NCBI GenBank assembly: GCA_951813545.1
Contig: OX638352.1
Location: 3,612,835-3,676,834 of the forward strand
DNA length: 64,000 nt
Direction: 5' to 3'
From: an uncultured Poribacteria bacterium
Lineage (GTDB): Bacteria > Poribacteria > WGA-4E > WGA-3G
In this document: in pieces, positions 1-8,643 of the stretch
How positions within the stretch are numbered: position 1 is the stretch's first letter
Layout of the letters: each line of letters opens with the position of its first letter
Made by a program: the position numbers and the translations under genes
Notes under the pieces: model-generated
What the model was told of the DNA's origin: nothing
The model's database searches: none
Seen by the model: the letters and a program-made list of their open reading frames with translations, nothing else

Positions 1-2
1 AT

Positions 3-206
3 CGGATCAGTGCGGCATCGTGTTATGAAAAGGCGGGGGATCCGAGTCGAGCCGTGAACCTTTATCGTGCAGCACTGTCAGGTCCATTGCGTGAGGATAC
101 GCGGCAGGAGGTTGAACATAAGCTGAGTGCTTGTCTTGTTACGTTGGAGTGCCAACCAGCAAAAAGCCCAGTCAAAAGCAGAAACAGTTGTGGATGCATG
201 AGTTAA
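3..206 (+). CDS. C-terminal end of a TPR-like protein (partial, 5' truncated)
   Basis: Reading frame 3 is open from the window edge to a TAA at 204-206 and gives 67 residues. The first part resembles a tetratricopeptide helix pair: SCYEKAGDPSRAVNLYRAAL has the alternating small and aromatic residues (A..YEKAGD...A...Y..AL) of a TPR unit. A second helix (EDTRQEVEHKLSACL) follows. The last 18 residues are basic and Ser-rich and look like an unstructured tail. The rest of the gene lies upstream of the window, so its function cannot be given; TPR proteins usually serve as protein-binding scaffolds. The open frame and repeat pattern support a real gene end. Confidence 0.5.
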   Translation, partial: RISAASCYEKAGDPSRAVNLYRAALSGPLREDTRQEVEHKLSACLVTLECQPAKSPVKSRNSCGCMS

Positions 207-590
207 GAGAAGCATTTTACCTGCACAGGATACCCCTACAGATGCCGCCCCTACGGGGCTTGGTGTGTGGTGGACAATATACTTCTACATAGATATCGTC
301 CCTACGGGACTGAAGACTGCCAAGTGAGAAAACGCTAAAAATCCGTGTTATCCGCGAGAATCCATCCACATAACACTCCGCTGGAGTGCGGATGTCGGAC
401 GGTATCCTTTTCTATAGACATGTTACTCCGCTGGAGCAAAGCGTGTTATTTGCGACGCTCCTGAAAATCCTGCTTCGGACAATAACAACACCTTGGCTAA
501 ATCGCAAATTTATTTGACAACAGACAGCAAATATGATTTACTATATATCGAAATGAAGCGGGTATTTGTAACTAAGATGAGGAGGCAAAA
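207..590. other. Repeat-rich gap with four short hairpins
   Basis: No convincing gene is seen here. The gap holds four short perfect palindromes: GCCCCTACGGGGC at 247-259, GTCCCTACGGGAC at 298-310, CACTCCGCTGGAGTG at 374-388 and CTCCGCTGGAG at 426-436. They form two pairs, each about 51 bases apart. The spacers preceding the second member of each pair are related (ggacaatatacttctacatag versus ggacggtatccttttctatag style). A TTGACA at 514-519 with TACTAT at 539-544 (19-base spacer) is a possible weak promoter for the gene at 591. Confidence 0.6.
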
Positions 591-965
591 ATGAAATTAA
601 TCCTGATTTCTATCACTGCATTTTTAATTTTTGTGGCACCGGTGTTCAGCGAGCTCACTGTAAAGGACCTTGAACAGATCCGTTCAATCGTCAAAGAGTC
701 CGAGGATCGCTTGATGAAACATATTGATGACAAAGTTTCGGAAATAGATAAACGGTTGAATCTAATATTTGGGTTCGTAATCGCTTTAATAAGCCTTATT
801 GTCGTAGTTATTGGTGTCCCGCAAATCATTATGGCATGGCGTGGCAAAGAAGATCGCACGCAAAAGGAGCAGATTCAAGAACTCCGCCAAGAAATAGAAA
901 CACTCAAACAACATATTGTGGCCGCTGACATGAATGCCGCCTCTAATTCAGGTTCAAGCGATTAA
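591..965 (+). CDS. Small exported membrane protein with coiled coil, unknown function
   Basis: A 124-residue protein. Residues 1-20 form a signal peptide (KLILISITAFLIFVAPVFS). Residues about 22-58 are charged and helical (coiled-coil-like, KDLEQIRSIVKESEDRLMKH). One membrane helix spans about 60-83, and a second charged coiled coil (KEQIQELRQEIETLKQHI) lies near 93-110. The predicted layout is periplasmic coiled coil, one membrane span, then coiled coil. A strong Shine-Dalgarno (GAGGAGG) stands 5 bases before the ATG, which supports both the start and expression. I do not recognise the family. The antisense frame over the same bases is a shadow. Confidence 0.75.
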   Translation: MKLILISITAFLIFVAPVFSELTVKDLEQIRSIVKESEDRLMKHIDDKVSEIDKRLNLIFGFVIALISLIVVVIGVPQIIMAWRGKEDRTQKEQIQELRQEIETLKQHIVAADMNAASNSGSSD

Positions 966-1123
966 TCCGATTAAGGATGTGTCTACTTGTGCCTTTTCAG
1001 CGTATGTAATCCTGAACCTTTCTTGCACCTCAGAGATCATCTTGAAATCGCTAAACGCGATGATATTACCTCCATCATCCTGCAAATCCTGAAAATCCTA
1101 TAAATCCTGATTCAGACAATTCT

Positions 1124-2578
1124 TCAATCCAACGGGAATAGCGGTCTTCGGACATCGTGATATTCAAAATGCAGCGGGTTCACCGCAGTCAATCCCGGTG
1201 TATCCACCTCAATAATCTCTCCTGCAATCGGTTCATAAGCAGCACGGTAAGCGACGGCTGCTTTAACAACAATCATCCGCATCGCCGTCGGATCAATACC
1301 GAGACTCAACAACTGCTGGAGGCTAAACGGCGTTTGCCGTCGACTCGTCAGCACAACCACGGAATCCTTCACTGCAACAACAGTCGTCAATCCCTGATCG
1401 TGGTATCGCTGACCACCGTGCCGAGGTTGGGTCTCCTCATAGCGACCCTCATGGATGAGACGGACATTGCCCTGAATCGAGACGGGGTCACCGTGTAGAT
1501 TGTCCGCTTTCCCACCGACTTGAAGGGAGACTCCGTTGCCGACCCCCGCTTGAATGCAGGTTTGCACAGCCTCTGGATCGTAAACGACAACGACATATCC
1601 AGATGCTTCCTGTCGTACTAACTCTGCTAAAATGAAGGTGCTATCCCCCGGTGAACCACCGCCGATGTTGTCCCCCATTTCGACAAGGATAACGGGATGT
1701 TGTTCAGACTGAATCGCTTGCTCGACTGCCTGTGCTGCATCGGGAAGATCCAGCGTGAGTTGTCCGCGGACGTTCCATAACATATCTGATAGGCGATCGG
1801 CTTCGCTCTGTGCGAGTTGCGGGTCGTTATCAGTGACGACCACGAAGGAGGGGCCCGCTTCATGGACATCGGCATAAGGATACCCCAAGGCGACGTTCGC
1901 GACGAGGACGTTGGGATTCGCTTCCAGTTGTTTCGCTGCTGTGAGGATAGGCTCCATCGGTGGTACGTTGGTGGTATGATACAAGATATTGAGGAGCATC
2001 GGTGGTTTGACAAGTGCTTGTGTTGGTGTAACCCCTTCTTGGAGTATCCGCATCATCAATTCTGCTGCCTGTAGTCCGCGTTGGCGTTGATCGATGTGCG
2101 GCGTTGTCTTGTAAATCACGAGTGCTGTCGATTCGGCGACCATCTGCTCGGAGACGTTGGCGTGCTGGTCGAGCGTAACGACGATCGGAAAATCTTGACC
2201 GAAGGCATCGCGGAGCCGCCGTAAGACTTCGCCGTCCCCGTCGGGGTAACTTTCCGCGACCATTGCGCCGTGAAGTGCGAGCAGAAGTCCTTCATGTTTC
2301 GGTGCAGCCTTGAGGTGCTGGATTAACATCTCGGTGAATCGGTCAAAAGCGTCATCTGTTACACGTCCCGCTGGTGTTGCTGAAGTCATGAACATTGGGT
2401 AAGCCGTATAACCGTACGCCGTTGCTCCCTGAATAAACCCTCCTATTTCATGATGTGCTTCCCCCCAGACCTTGATCAGGTTGCTGGCATGGACCTGAGA
2501 GAACGCAGCGAAATCGGTAGGTGTCTCACTAAACGTATTTGATTCGTGCATGATGCCGCCGATAGCAATTGTTGTCAT
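1124..2578 (-). CDS. M81 family metallopeptidase (MlrC-like)
   Basis: A 484-residue protein of the M81/MlrC family, named after microcystinase C, which cleaves linearised microcystin. Most members act on unknown peptides or other substrates. The N terminus has the family motif GGIMHESNTFSE (residues 7-18). LDQHANVSEQM near 137-147 holds the conserved Asp/His metal ligands, and EMGDNIGGGSPGDST near 300 is the conserved glycine-rich stretch of the C-terminal MlrC domain. Length is normal for the family. No signal peptide is seen, so it is probably cytoplasmic. It stands alone on the minus strand. The region upstream of its start holds a palindromic repeat (2601-2755) that separates it from the divergent HD gene. 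Confidence 0.9.
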   Translation of the reverse strand: MTTIAIGGIMHESNTFSETPTDFAAFSQVHASNLIKVWGEAHHEIGGFIQGATAYGYTAYPMFMTSATPAGRVTDDAFDRFTEMLIQHLKAAPKHEGLLLALHGAMVAESYPDGDGEVLRRLRDAFGQDFPIVVTLDQHANVSEQMVAESTALVIYKTTPHIDQRQRGLQAAELMMRILQEGVTPTQALVKPPMLLNILYHTTNVPPMEPILTAAKQLEANPNVLVANVALGYPYADVHEAGPSFVVVTDNDPQLAQSEADRLSDMLWNVRGQLTLDLPDAAQAVEQAIQSEQHPVILVEMGDNIGGGSPGDSTFILAELVRQEASGYVVVVYDPEAVQTCIQAGVGNGVSLQVGGKADNLHGDPVSIQGNVRLIHEGRYEETQPRHGGQRYHDQGLTTVVAVKDSVVVLTSRRQTPFSLQQLLSLGIDPTAMRMIVVKAAVAYRAAYEPIAGEIIEVDTPGLTAVNPLHFEYHDVRRPLFPLD

Positions 2579-2600
2579 AATACACTTTCCTTGTGAATAG

Positions 2601-2755
2601 GTTGTCAGCAGTCAGCCGTCGGCTATCAGCAGTCAGTAACCGTCGCCCACACGATGTCCTTTGCTAAGGTAGACATAATGAAACACCTACCGATAACCGG
2701 TAACTAAAACACTACCAACCGATTACCGATGGTTGACTGCTGATGGCTGATAGCC
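2601..2755. repeat. Palindromic repeat element (CAGTCAG-arm family), copy 1
   Basis: The left arm GTCAGCAGTCAGCCGTCGGC pairs with the right-arm region GACTGCTGATGGCTGATAGC. The centre is unrelated to other copies except for the general layout. It lies between the divergent M81 and HD genes. Other copies are at 5645, 6313, 7190, 11287, 13410, 21357 and 39568. Confidence 0.7.
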
Positions 2756-2771
2756 ATAAATCAAAAATGTC

Positions 2772-2800
2772 TTGACGGATACATGAAAATAGTGTATCAT
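2772..2800 (+). promoter_or_regulatory. Sigma70-type promoter for the HD-hydrolase gene
   Basis: TTGACG (2772-2777), a 17-base spacer and TATCAT (2795-2800), about 60 bases before the HD gene start. Spacing is ideal and 5/6 and 5/6 bases match the consensus. Confidence 0.6.
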
Positions 2801-2868
2801 TTAACAATCTTTAAGTCTCCTATTTTCTAACAGCGAGCTAAGGCAATTATAGGCACGAATTGGAAAGC

Positions 2869-3585
2869 ATGACGCAGAACGGGACAGGGAAAAACAGGAT
2901 CGAAGAAGCCATAGAAGTCGCCGCCGAAGCCCACCAAGGGCAATATCGGAAAGGTACCCGCACGCCCTACATCACACACCCTTACGCCGTCGGACTCATT
3001 TTAATGGAAGCGGGGTGCGCCGAAGCGGTGATTATTGCAGGCATCCTCCACGACACAGTCGAAGACACCGAACTAACATTGGAATTTATTCAGGAACGTT
3101 TCGGAGACCATATCGCAAATATCGTCGATGGCTGTTCAGAGGACAAAGCGTTGCGGTGGCGAGCACGTAAGACCGAACGCATTGAAGCGTTACGAACCGC
3201 CATTCCCGAAGTCTGCATTGTAACATGTGCCGACAAACTCCACAACCTACGCACTATTATTTCAGAATACGATGTCATCGGTGACGCGGTGTGGGAGCGG
3301 TTTCACGGTGGCGTTGAAGACCAAGCGTGGTATTATCGCAGCATTCTCTACGCGATCTCTGATCGAGATGCCGCTTTACAAAAAAGCGTAGCGCGTGCTA
3401 AACTACCTAAACACGATGGCGGTGTGAGCACCCAATCTGATCGAAAAAACACCGCACTCCAGCAAGAGCCCTCCGATAGCAATGACGCTCGGAAGACTCC
3501 TGAAGCCATAGATGCTCTAAACCCTCAGCTCTTTCAAGAATTCCAGCAGGCTGTAGCATACCTATTTGAAGGAGAGATTCAATGA
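2869..3585 (+). CDS. HD-domain phosphohydrolase of the RelA/SpoT hydrolase type
   Basis: About 238 residues from the ATG at 2869; a TTG at 2860 is an alternative start. Residues about 10-150 match the HD hydrolase domain of RelA/SpoT proteins. HPYAVGLIL supplies the first His, AGILHDTVEDTELT the HD pair with the ED motif, and CADKLHNLRTI the final conserved Asp. The synthetase, TGS and ACT domains of long RSH proteins are absent, so it is a stand-alone hydrolase that could act on (p)ppGpp or a similar nucleotide. The C-terminal 80 residues are charged and low-complexity. Its stop overlaps the start of the next gene by 4 bases (ATGA), so the two are probably translated together. Confidence 0.8.
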   Translation: MTQNGTGKNRIEEAIEVAAEAHQGQYRKGTRTPYITHPYAVGLILMEAGCAEAVIIAGILHDTVEDTELTLEFIQERFGDHIANIVDGCSEDKALRWRARKTERIEALRTAIPEVCIVTCADKLHNLRTIISEYDVIGDAVWERFHGGVEDQAWYYRSILYAISDRDAALQKSVARAKLPKHDGGVSTQSDRKNTALQQEPSDSNDARKTPEAIDALNPQLFQEFQQAVAYLFEGEIQ

Positions 3586-4481
3586 AGATTGCGTACGCTT
3601 TTAGACGATGTGCATCCTACCCCTACAACGGGGGTGGGTTACCCACTGATGCAACAGATAGACAAAGGTTCTTAGAACACGCCAAAAAAATTGGATTCGA
3701 CGGGATTGAACTTCCTGGGATGGATCTCCCTGACGCTGAAGTGGCAACGTTCCGTTCGGAACTTGAAGACGCAGGTATGCCGTGCGTCGCGATTCGCGGT
3801 GGCGGGGGTGCTGCTGCGGACCCACAGGTCGCTGCAGCCAACAAACAACGGATGATAGATGCCGTCCAGTTCGCTGCGAAAATGGGAGCCGGTGTTGTTA
3901 ATTCCACAGTTACGACACCGCCCGACGATCCGGGTGGAAAAGGCACGTATCGTGGCGAATCCGTTTCGCAGGGATCGAGCCGTCAAGCGAGTGATGAAGA
4001 CTACGTCCGGACTGCGAGTGCTGTGAGTGAAGCCGCAGGTATCGCGGCGGATCTCGGCATTGAGATCTCCATAGAAATCCATCAAAATTCAATAGCGGAC
4101 AACAGCTCGTCAACGCTACGACTGTTAGAATTAATTGACGCGTCGAACGTTGGGATAAATCCGGATTTAGGTAATATCTACTGGACTTACGACATCCCAG
4201 AGGAGACGTGTGAAACCGCAATCACCGCGGTTGCACCGCATGTCAATTATTGGCATTGCAAGAGCCTCTATCGGGTGCATATCCCGGATCTGGAAACAGC
4301 GATCTATGTCCAAGTGCCGCTACCTGATGGCGAAATTGACTACCGCTTTGCAATTGCGGCGTTGCTCGATGTCAACTACGACGGTTATCTGGCGATTGAA
4401 GGCATCCGCGATGGCGACCAGTTCCATCAAGATGGCAGGAGCGTGGCGTACGTAAAATCCGTCTTGGAAGATTTGCAGTAA
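3582..4481 (+). CDS. Sugar phosphate isomerase/epimerase (xylose-isomerase-like TIM barrel)
   Basis: A 299-residue protein of the AP-endonuclease-2/xylose-isomerase-like TIM-barrel family. Likely metal ligands appear in order on successive strands: Glu in SIEIHQNS (about 168), Asp in GINPDLGNIYW (about 200), His in VNYWHCKS (about 228) and Glu in LAIEGIRDGD (about 278). Members isomerise or epimerise keto sugars or inositol-like compounds; the substrate here is not known. It is cytoplasmic, with no signal peptide. It overlaps the HD gene by 4 bases and is followed by selD after 118 bases. Confidence 0.8.
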   Translation: MKIAYAFRRCASYPYNGGGLPTDATDRQRFLEHAKKIGFDGIELPGMDLPDAEVATFRSELEDAGMPCVAIRGGGGAAADPQVAAANKQRMIDAVQFAAKMGAGVVNSTVTTPPDDPGGKGTYRGESVSQGSSRQASDEDYVRTASAVSEAAGIAADLGIEISIEIHQNSIADNSSSTLRLLELIDASNVGINPDLGNIYWTYDIPEETCETAITAVAPHVNYWHCKSLYRVHIPDLETAIYVQVPLPDGEIDYRFAIAALLDVNYDGYLAIEGIRDGDQFHQDGRSVAYVKSVLEDLQ

Positions 4482-4599
4482 CTGCGCGTTTTTACACCAA
4501 AGATAGCAGCACTGCAACAACGACACAGTGCGGGTTACGCCGTGCGGTGTTCTACGTCTAAACCGTATTGACCGAACCCGTTAGGGAATAGTTAAAAAA

Positions 4600-5643
4600 A
4601 TGACCCAACAGAAAATCCGTCTAACAGCAACCGTCAAGTGCGCCGGGTGAGCATCGAAACTCGCTCCGGGTGAGCTTGCGCACATTTTAGATAAAATCCC
4701 GAAATCCACCGACCCGAATCTGCTCGTCGGCACCGAAACCTCCGATGATGCAGGAATCTACCGCATTTCCGACGAGATTGCGCTTGTCAACACGGTGGAT
4801 TACTTCACGCCTATCGTGGATGATCCGTATACATTCGGGGCGATCGCAGCGACGAACTCACTGAGTGATGTCTATAGCATGGGTGGTGTCCCGAAAACAG
4901 CGTTGAATATCACCTGTTGGCCCAAAGCCGACCTTGCGCTCCCAATCCTCGGCGACATCATTGAGGGTGGAACAGAGAAGGCTATTGAGGCGGGTGCTGC
5001 ACTTGTCGGCGGACATACGGTAGACGCACCGGAACTGATGTATGGGCTTTCTGTAACGGGCATCGTACATCCAGAGAAATTCGTCAAAAACTATGGTGCG
5101 CGTCCGGGTGAAGTCCTTATCTTAACCAAGAATCTCGGCATTGGTATCCTCACGACTGGACTGAAATTCGATAAAATTAGCGATGCTGTCCTTCCACAAC
5201 TCGTTGAATCGATGACCCGCCTGAATGCCTCGGCATCTGCCGTGATGCTGAAGTACAGTGCCAGTGCTTGCACTGATGTCACAGGTTACGGTTTGCTGGG
5301 ACACGCCTCAGAGATGGCAGCAGGTAACGATGTACGTCTAAAGATCGACAGCAGTGCTGTGCCGTACTTTGAAGATGCTCCCGCCCTCGTTGCCCAAGAT
5401 ACCTATACGCAAGCCTATCTCGCGAATATGACATTCCTCGCGGACAAGGTCACGTTCCATACGGATAGCGAAGCGATGCATCACATTTTGATGGAGGCGG
5501 AAACATCTGGTGGTTTGCTATTTTCATTGCCTGCTGAGAATGCCGATGCAGCGTTAGCAGAGCTCCATGCTGCTGATTGCCCCGAAGCGGCTGTTATCGG
5601 AGAAGTGGTAGCCGGAGATACCGCACACATTGAAGTATTTTAA
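4600..5643 (+). CDS. selD: Selenophosphate synthetase (SelD), selenocysteine-containing
   Basis: SelD makes selenophosphate from selenide and ATP, the Se donor for Sec-tRNA. The frame from ATG 4600 runs through an in-frame TGA at 4648-4650 and continues to the TAA at 5641, giving 347 residues, the normal family length. The N terminus reads KCAG-U-ASKL, so U17 and K20 fall on the catalytic Cys17/Lys20 pair of E. coli SelD; Sec at this position is common in the family. TSDDAGIYRI (metal/ATP-binding Asp), NSLSDVYSMGG and ALVGGHTVD are further family motifs. A start downstream of the TGA would delete the catalytic residue. A hairpin follows the TGA (4663-4675). The gene itself predicts that the cell makes selenoproteins. 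Confidence 0.93.
4638..4683 (+). promoter_or_regulatory. Bacterial SECIS-like element in selD
   Basis: The UGA is at 4648-4650. The inner hairpin is GCTC (4663-4666), loop CGGGT (4667-4671), GAGC (4672-4675). An outer perfect 6-bp stem pairs GTGCGC (4638-4643) with GCGCAC (4678-4683), enclosing the UGA. GU falls at +20/+21 after the UGA, as in the fdh element of this window. Confidence 0.65.
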
Positions 5644-5644
5644 T

Positions 5645-5780
5645 AGTTATCAGTTGTCAGTACGATTTTTCTGCGAAAAATCTTTCAGTTGTCAGAAAGA
5701 GAGTTGGAATACTCCCAAAACCTCTTAACTGACAATTGAGTACTGACAACTATTCCTTCTGACCTGACAACTGACAACTA
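5645..5780. repeat. Palindromic repeat element, copy 2
   Basis: AGTTGTCAGTAC at the left is matched by GTACTGACAACT at the right, with a second inner CAGTTGTCAG and outer CTGACAACTG copies. The core has AACCTCTTAACTGACA, shared with the copies at 7190 and 11287. It fills the gap between selD and pyrE. Confidence 0.8.
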
Positions 5781-5783
5781 ATA

Positions 5784-6314
5784 ATGACAAAAACAGAACT
5801 CGCAAAACAGATTCGCGCCGTTTCGTATCTCACAGGTGAATTCAAACTCCGCTCTGGGAATATCAGTAACTTCTATTGGGATAAATACCGGTTTGAGAGC
5901 CACCCAATGCTGCTTGCTGCGATCGCCGAAGAAATGGCGAAATTGCTCCCACCGAAATGTAGCGGCTTAGCAGGCTTGGAATTAGGTGGCATACCACTCG
6001 CGACCGCGCTCTCATTGCAAACAGGAATTCCTTGCTTCTACGTCCGGAAGGAAGCGAAGACCTATGGTACCTGTAATCTCATAGAGGGAGGCGTTAAGGA
6101 AGGCAGCACACTTGTTGTCATAGAGGATGTGATTACGACTGCAGGGCAGGTCTGCACATCCATTGAACAGATTCGTGCGGAGGGATATGCAGTTGAACAC
6201 GTGATAGCAGTCATTGACAGGCAGGCAGGCGGTGGGGCAAAAATTGATGCACTCGGATGTTCATTTACATCCGTCTTTACGCTTGCGGAGTTAGAACATT
6301 TAGTGGAACGGTAG
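5784..6314 (+). CDS. pyrE: Orotate phosphoribosyltransferase
   Basis: A 176-residue PyrE. It joins orotate to PRPP to give orotidine 5'-phosphate in pyrimidine synthesis. FKLRSGNISNFYWDKYR at residues 20-36 is the family N-terminal motif. VRKEAKTYGT near 93-102 carries the conserved Lys loop. LVVIEDVITTAGQV near 110-123 is the PRPP-binding motif. It is slightly shorter than E. coli PyrE (213). No other pyr gene is nearby. It lies between two palindromic repeats that leave almost no free upstream sequence, so its promoter is not evident. Confidence 0.92.
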   Translation: MTKTELAKQIRAVSYLTGEFKLRSGNISNFYWDKYRFESHPMLLAAIAEEMAKLLPPKCSGLAGLELGGIPLATALSLQTGIPCFYVRKEAKTYGTCNLIEGGVKEGSTLVVIEDVITTAGQVCTSIEQIRAEGYAVEHVIAVIDRQAGGGAKIDALGCSFTSVFTLAELEHLVER

Positions 6315-6391
6315 TCGGTTATCGGTAAAGAGCGGTTTAATCTAACCAAAAACCTCTTACTGAGAGCCGATGGCTGACAATTGATAGCTAA
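6313..6391. repeat. Palindromic repeat element, copy 3 (short)
   Basis: GTCGGTTATCGGTAAAGAGCGG on the left and AACCTCTTACTGAGAGCCGATGG, ending in TGACAATTGATAGC, on the right. It starts inside the pyrE stop-codon area and fills most of the gap to the ymdB-like gene. Confidence 0.65.
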
Positions 6392-6412
6392 TACGAAAGT
6401 GATAAGGGGAAA

Positions 6413-7189
6413 ATGAAAATACTGTTTATCGGAGACATAGTTGGAAATCCGGGTAGAGCAGCAGCAGCACAATTTCTGAAAGCACATCAGCATGAATATG
6501 ACTTCATCGTTGTGAATGGAGAAAACGCAGCGGGCGGAAAAGGGTTAACGTTTGAAATCGTCGATCAACTTCTTGCATCCGGGGTCTCCGCAATTACGAC
6601 TGGAAATCATGTTTGGGATAACAAAGATATTTTTCGTTTTGTAGATACAACACCGCAGCTCATACGACCAGCGAACTATCCTACTGAGGTAGCCGGACGC
6701 GGTGTAACCATTGTCGCATCTAACGATGGACAAACGCAACTCGGTGTCATCAATCTCGCCGGACAGATTTTCATGAGTCCTTACACCAACCCGTTTCACG
6801 CCTTAAACGCAATTTTACCCGAAGTACAAGCGGTAACACCCTATGTCCTCCTCGACTTTCATGCAGAGGCGACTTCTGAGAAAATCGCGATGGGCTGGCA
6901 CGCGGACGGCAGAGTAGGCGCGGTGATTGGGACGCACACACATGTTCAGACAGCGGACGCACGCGTCCTGCCACAAGGCACCGCTTATATCACAGATGTC
7001 GGCATGACGGGGCCTTACGATTCAGTTATCGGCACACGAATAGATCATGTACTTGAGCGGTTTTTGACGATGATGCCTACCCGTTTTGCCGTTGCCAAAA
7101 ACAACGTCAAACTCTGCGGGGCTGAGATTGAATTAGACGAAACAACAGGAATGGCAGTGAGCATCGTGCCGTTACAACATCAATATTAG
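6413..7189 (+). CDS. YmdB-family metallophosphoesterase
   Basis: A 258-residue protein of the TIGR00282/YmdB family, which contains cyclic-nucleotide phosphodiesterases with a two-metal centre. Motifs in order are FIGDIVGNPGR (residues 4-14), NGENAAGGKG (first Asn/Glu set), TTGNHVWDNKD (the GNH metal motif), DFHAEATSEK and IGTHTHVQTAD (the GxHxH motif). The start follows a GGGGAAA Shine-Dalgarno. Length is typical. The Bacillus homologue affects biofilm and motility; the role here is unknown. Neighbours pyrE and xseA suggest housekeeping expression. Confidence 0.9.
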   Translation: MKILFIGDIVGNPGRAAAAQFLKAHQHEYDFIVVNGENAAGGKGLTFEIVDQLLASGVSAITTGNHVWDNKDIFRFVDTTPQLIRPANYPTEVAGRGVTIVASNDGQTQLGVINLAGQIFMSPYTNPFHALNAILPEVQAVTPYVLLDFHAEATSEKIAMGWHADGRVGAVIGTHTHVQTADARVLPQGTAYITDVGMTGPYDSVIGTRIDHVLERFLTMMPTRFAVAKNNVKLCGAEIELDETTGMAVSIVPLQHQY

Positions 7190-7310
7190 TTAGTTGTCAG
7201 TTGTCAGTACGGATTTTTTTCAAAAATCCTTTCAGTTTTCAGTTAAAAGAGCGGTTTGATTAAATCAGATCTTTCTTTAACTGACAACTATTAACTGACA
7301 ACTGAAAACC
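7190..7310. repeat. Palindromic repeat element, copy 4
   Basis: The left arm AGTTGTCAGTTGTCAGTACG pairs with the right arm AACTGACAACT repeated twice. The internal part AAAGAGCGGTTTGATT resembles copy 3. It fills the whole gap between the ymdB-like gene and xseA. Confidence 0.8.
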
Positions 7311-7320
7311 GAGTATTTAT

Positions 7321-8571
7321 ATGCAATTAGAATTATCGATACCGACAAGAACTGTCCGTAGTGTCAGTGAAGTAACGAATTCCTTGAAAAAGTTAATAGA
7401 GCAACACCCACCCTTCAAAAATGTGTGGGTGCAGGGGCAAGTGTCAAATTACAGCCGCGCTGGTTCTGGACATATCTATTTCACACTCAAGGATGAGCAG
7501 AACCAAATCAATTGTGTCATTTGGCGGAGTAGTACAACTCGCTTTCGGTTTTTACCGAAACATGGTGAGGAGATACTGGCACAAGGAAAGATTAGTGTTT
7601 ATGGTCCGCAAGGTAAATATCAAATTACGGTGAACAAGGTAGAGCCTCTTGGAATAGGTGCGCTACAGAGAGCGTTTGAAGAATTAAAACAGCAACTTGC
7701 AGAAGAGGGTTTGTTTGATGCTGAGCACAAAAAACCGCTGCCAAAATTTCCGAAGAAAATCGGCGTAATTACCTCAGCAACAGGTGCAGCGTTCCAAGAC
7801 ATCTGCGAGCAACTTCGCAAAAGGTATCCGTTAGCGGAAGTATTACTACATCCGGCACTTGTCCAAGGTGACGGCGCAGCACAGGAAATTGCCAACGCAT
7901 TGCAAGTGATGAACCAACGAGATGATATAGACGTGTTAATCGTCGGTCGTGGGGGTGGATCGATCGAGGATCTCTGGGCATTTAACGAAGAACGCGTTGC
8001 GCGTGCAATCTTCGCTTCCACGATTCCGGTTGTGTCTGCCGTTGGGCATGAAACAGATTTCACCATCGCTGATATGGTAGCGGATCATCGATCCCCAACA
8101 CCTTCAGCGGCAGTCGAACATATCGTTCCAGATCAGGACGAACTTTTCGCACAACTTGATGGATTCGATGCTTGGCTTCGAGGGATAACGAATAACCGAC
8201 TTCAAGGACATCAAACACGCCTACAGGAGCTTGAGACGCGGCTTGCACCGATGCGGCGCAAGGATGCAATATATCAGCTGTATCAGACAGTGGACACTTT
8301 AGAAGCTGCTTGCCGTACCGCAGCAGAACGCCGACGTACCGATAGCGAACGTGAACTTCATACACTCGCACAACGTCTAAACGCGCTGAGTCCTTTAGCC
8401 ACGTTGCGGCGCGGGTATAGTATCAGTCGAAAAACAGACGGTAAAGTCCTAACATCAGCGGAACAGGTATCAATAGGCGACAGAATTGAGATTCAACTTT
8501 CAGATGGACATCTTGCATGCCGCGTCGAAGAACTTCTGGCGGACATCAAGCAAGGGTCAGAGAGTGATTAA
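7321..8571 (+). CDS. xseA: Exodeoxyribonuclease VII large subunit
   Basis: A 416-residue XseA. With XseB it degrades single-stranded DNA into oligonucleotides in repair. Residues about 10-110 form the OB-fold (VWVQGQVSNYSRAGSGHIYFTL). The catalytic domain shows GVITSATGAAFQDI, VGRGGGSIEDLWAFNEE and SAVGHETDFTIADMVAD, followed by the RSPTPSAAAE-like motif, all family hallmarks. The C-terminal half is helical, and it ends with the LRRGYSI motif. Length is normal. xseB follows 72 bases downstream, as in many bacteria. Confidence 0.95.
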   Translation: MQLELSIPTRTVRSVSEVTNSLKKLIEQHPPFKNVWVQGQVSNYSRAGSGHIYFTLKDEQNQINCVIWRSSTTRFRFLPKHGEEILAQGKISVYGPQGKYQITVNKVEPLGIGALQRAFEELKQQLAEEGLFDAEHKKPLPKFPKKIGVITSATGAAFQDICEQLRKRYPLAEVLLHPALVQGDGAAQEIANALQVMNQRDDIDVLIVGRGGGSIEDLWAFNEERVARAIFASTIPVVSAVGHETDFTIADMVADHRSPTPSAAVEHIVPDQDELFAQLDGFDAWLRGITNNRLQGHQTRLQELETRLAPMRRKDAIYQLYQTVDTLEAACRTAAERRRTDSERELHTLAQRLNALSPLATLRRGYSISRKTDGKVLTSAEQVSIGDRIEIQLSDGHLACRVEELLADIKQGSESD

Positions 8572-8643
8572 AGGCAGATTTCTGTTTAAGATTCATATTA
8601 TTTTTACTGCAATACTTACACTATTCTTCAATGGAGACAAAAT

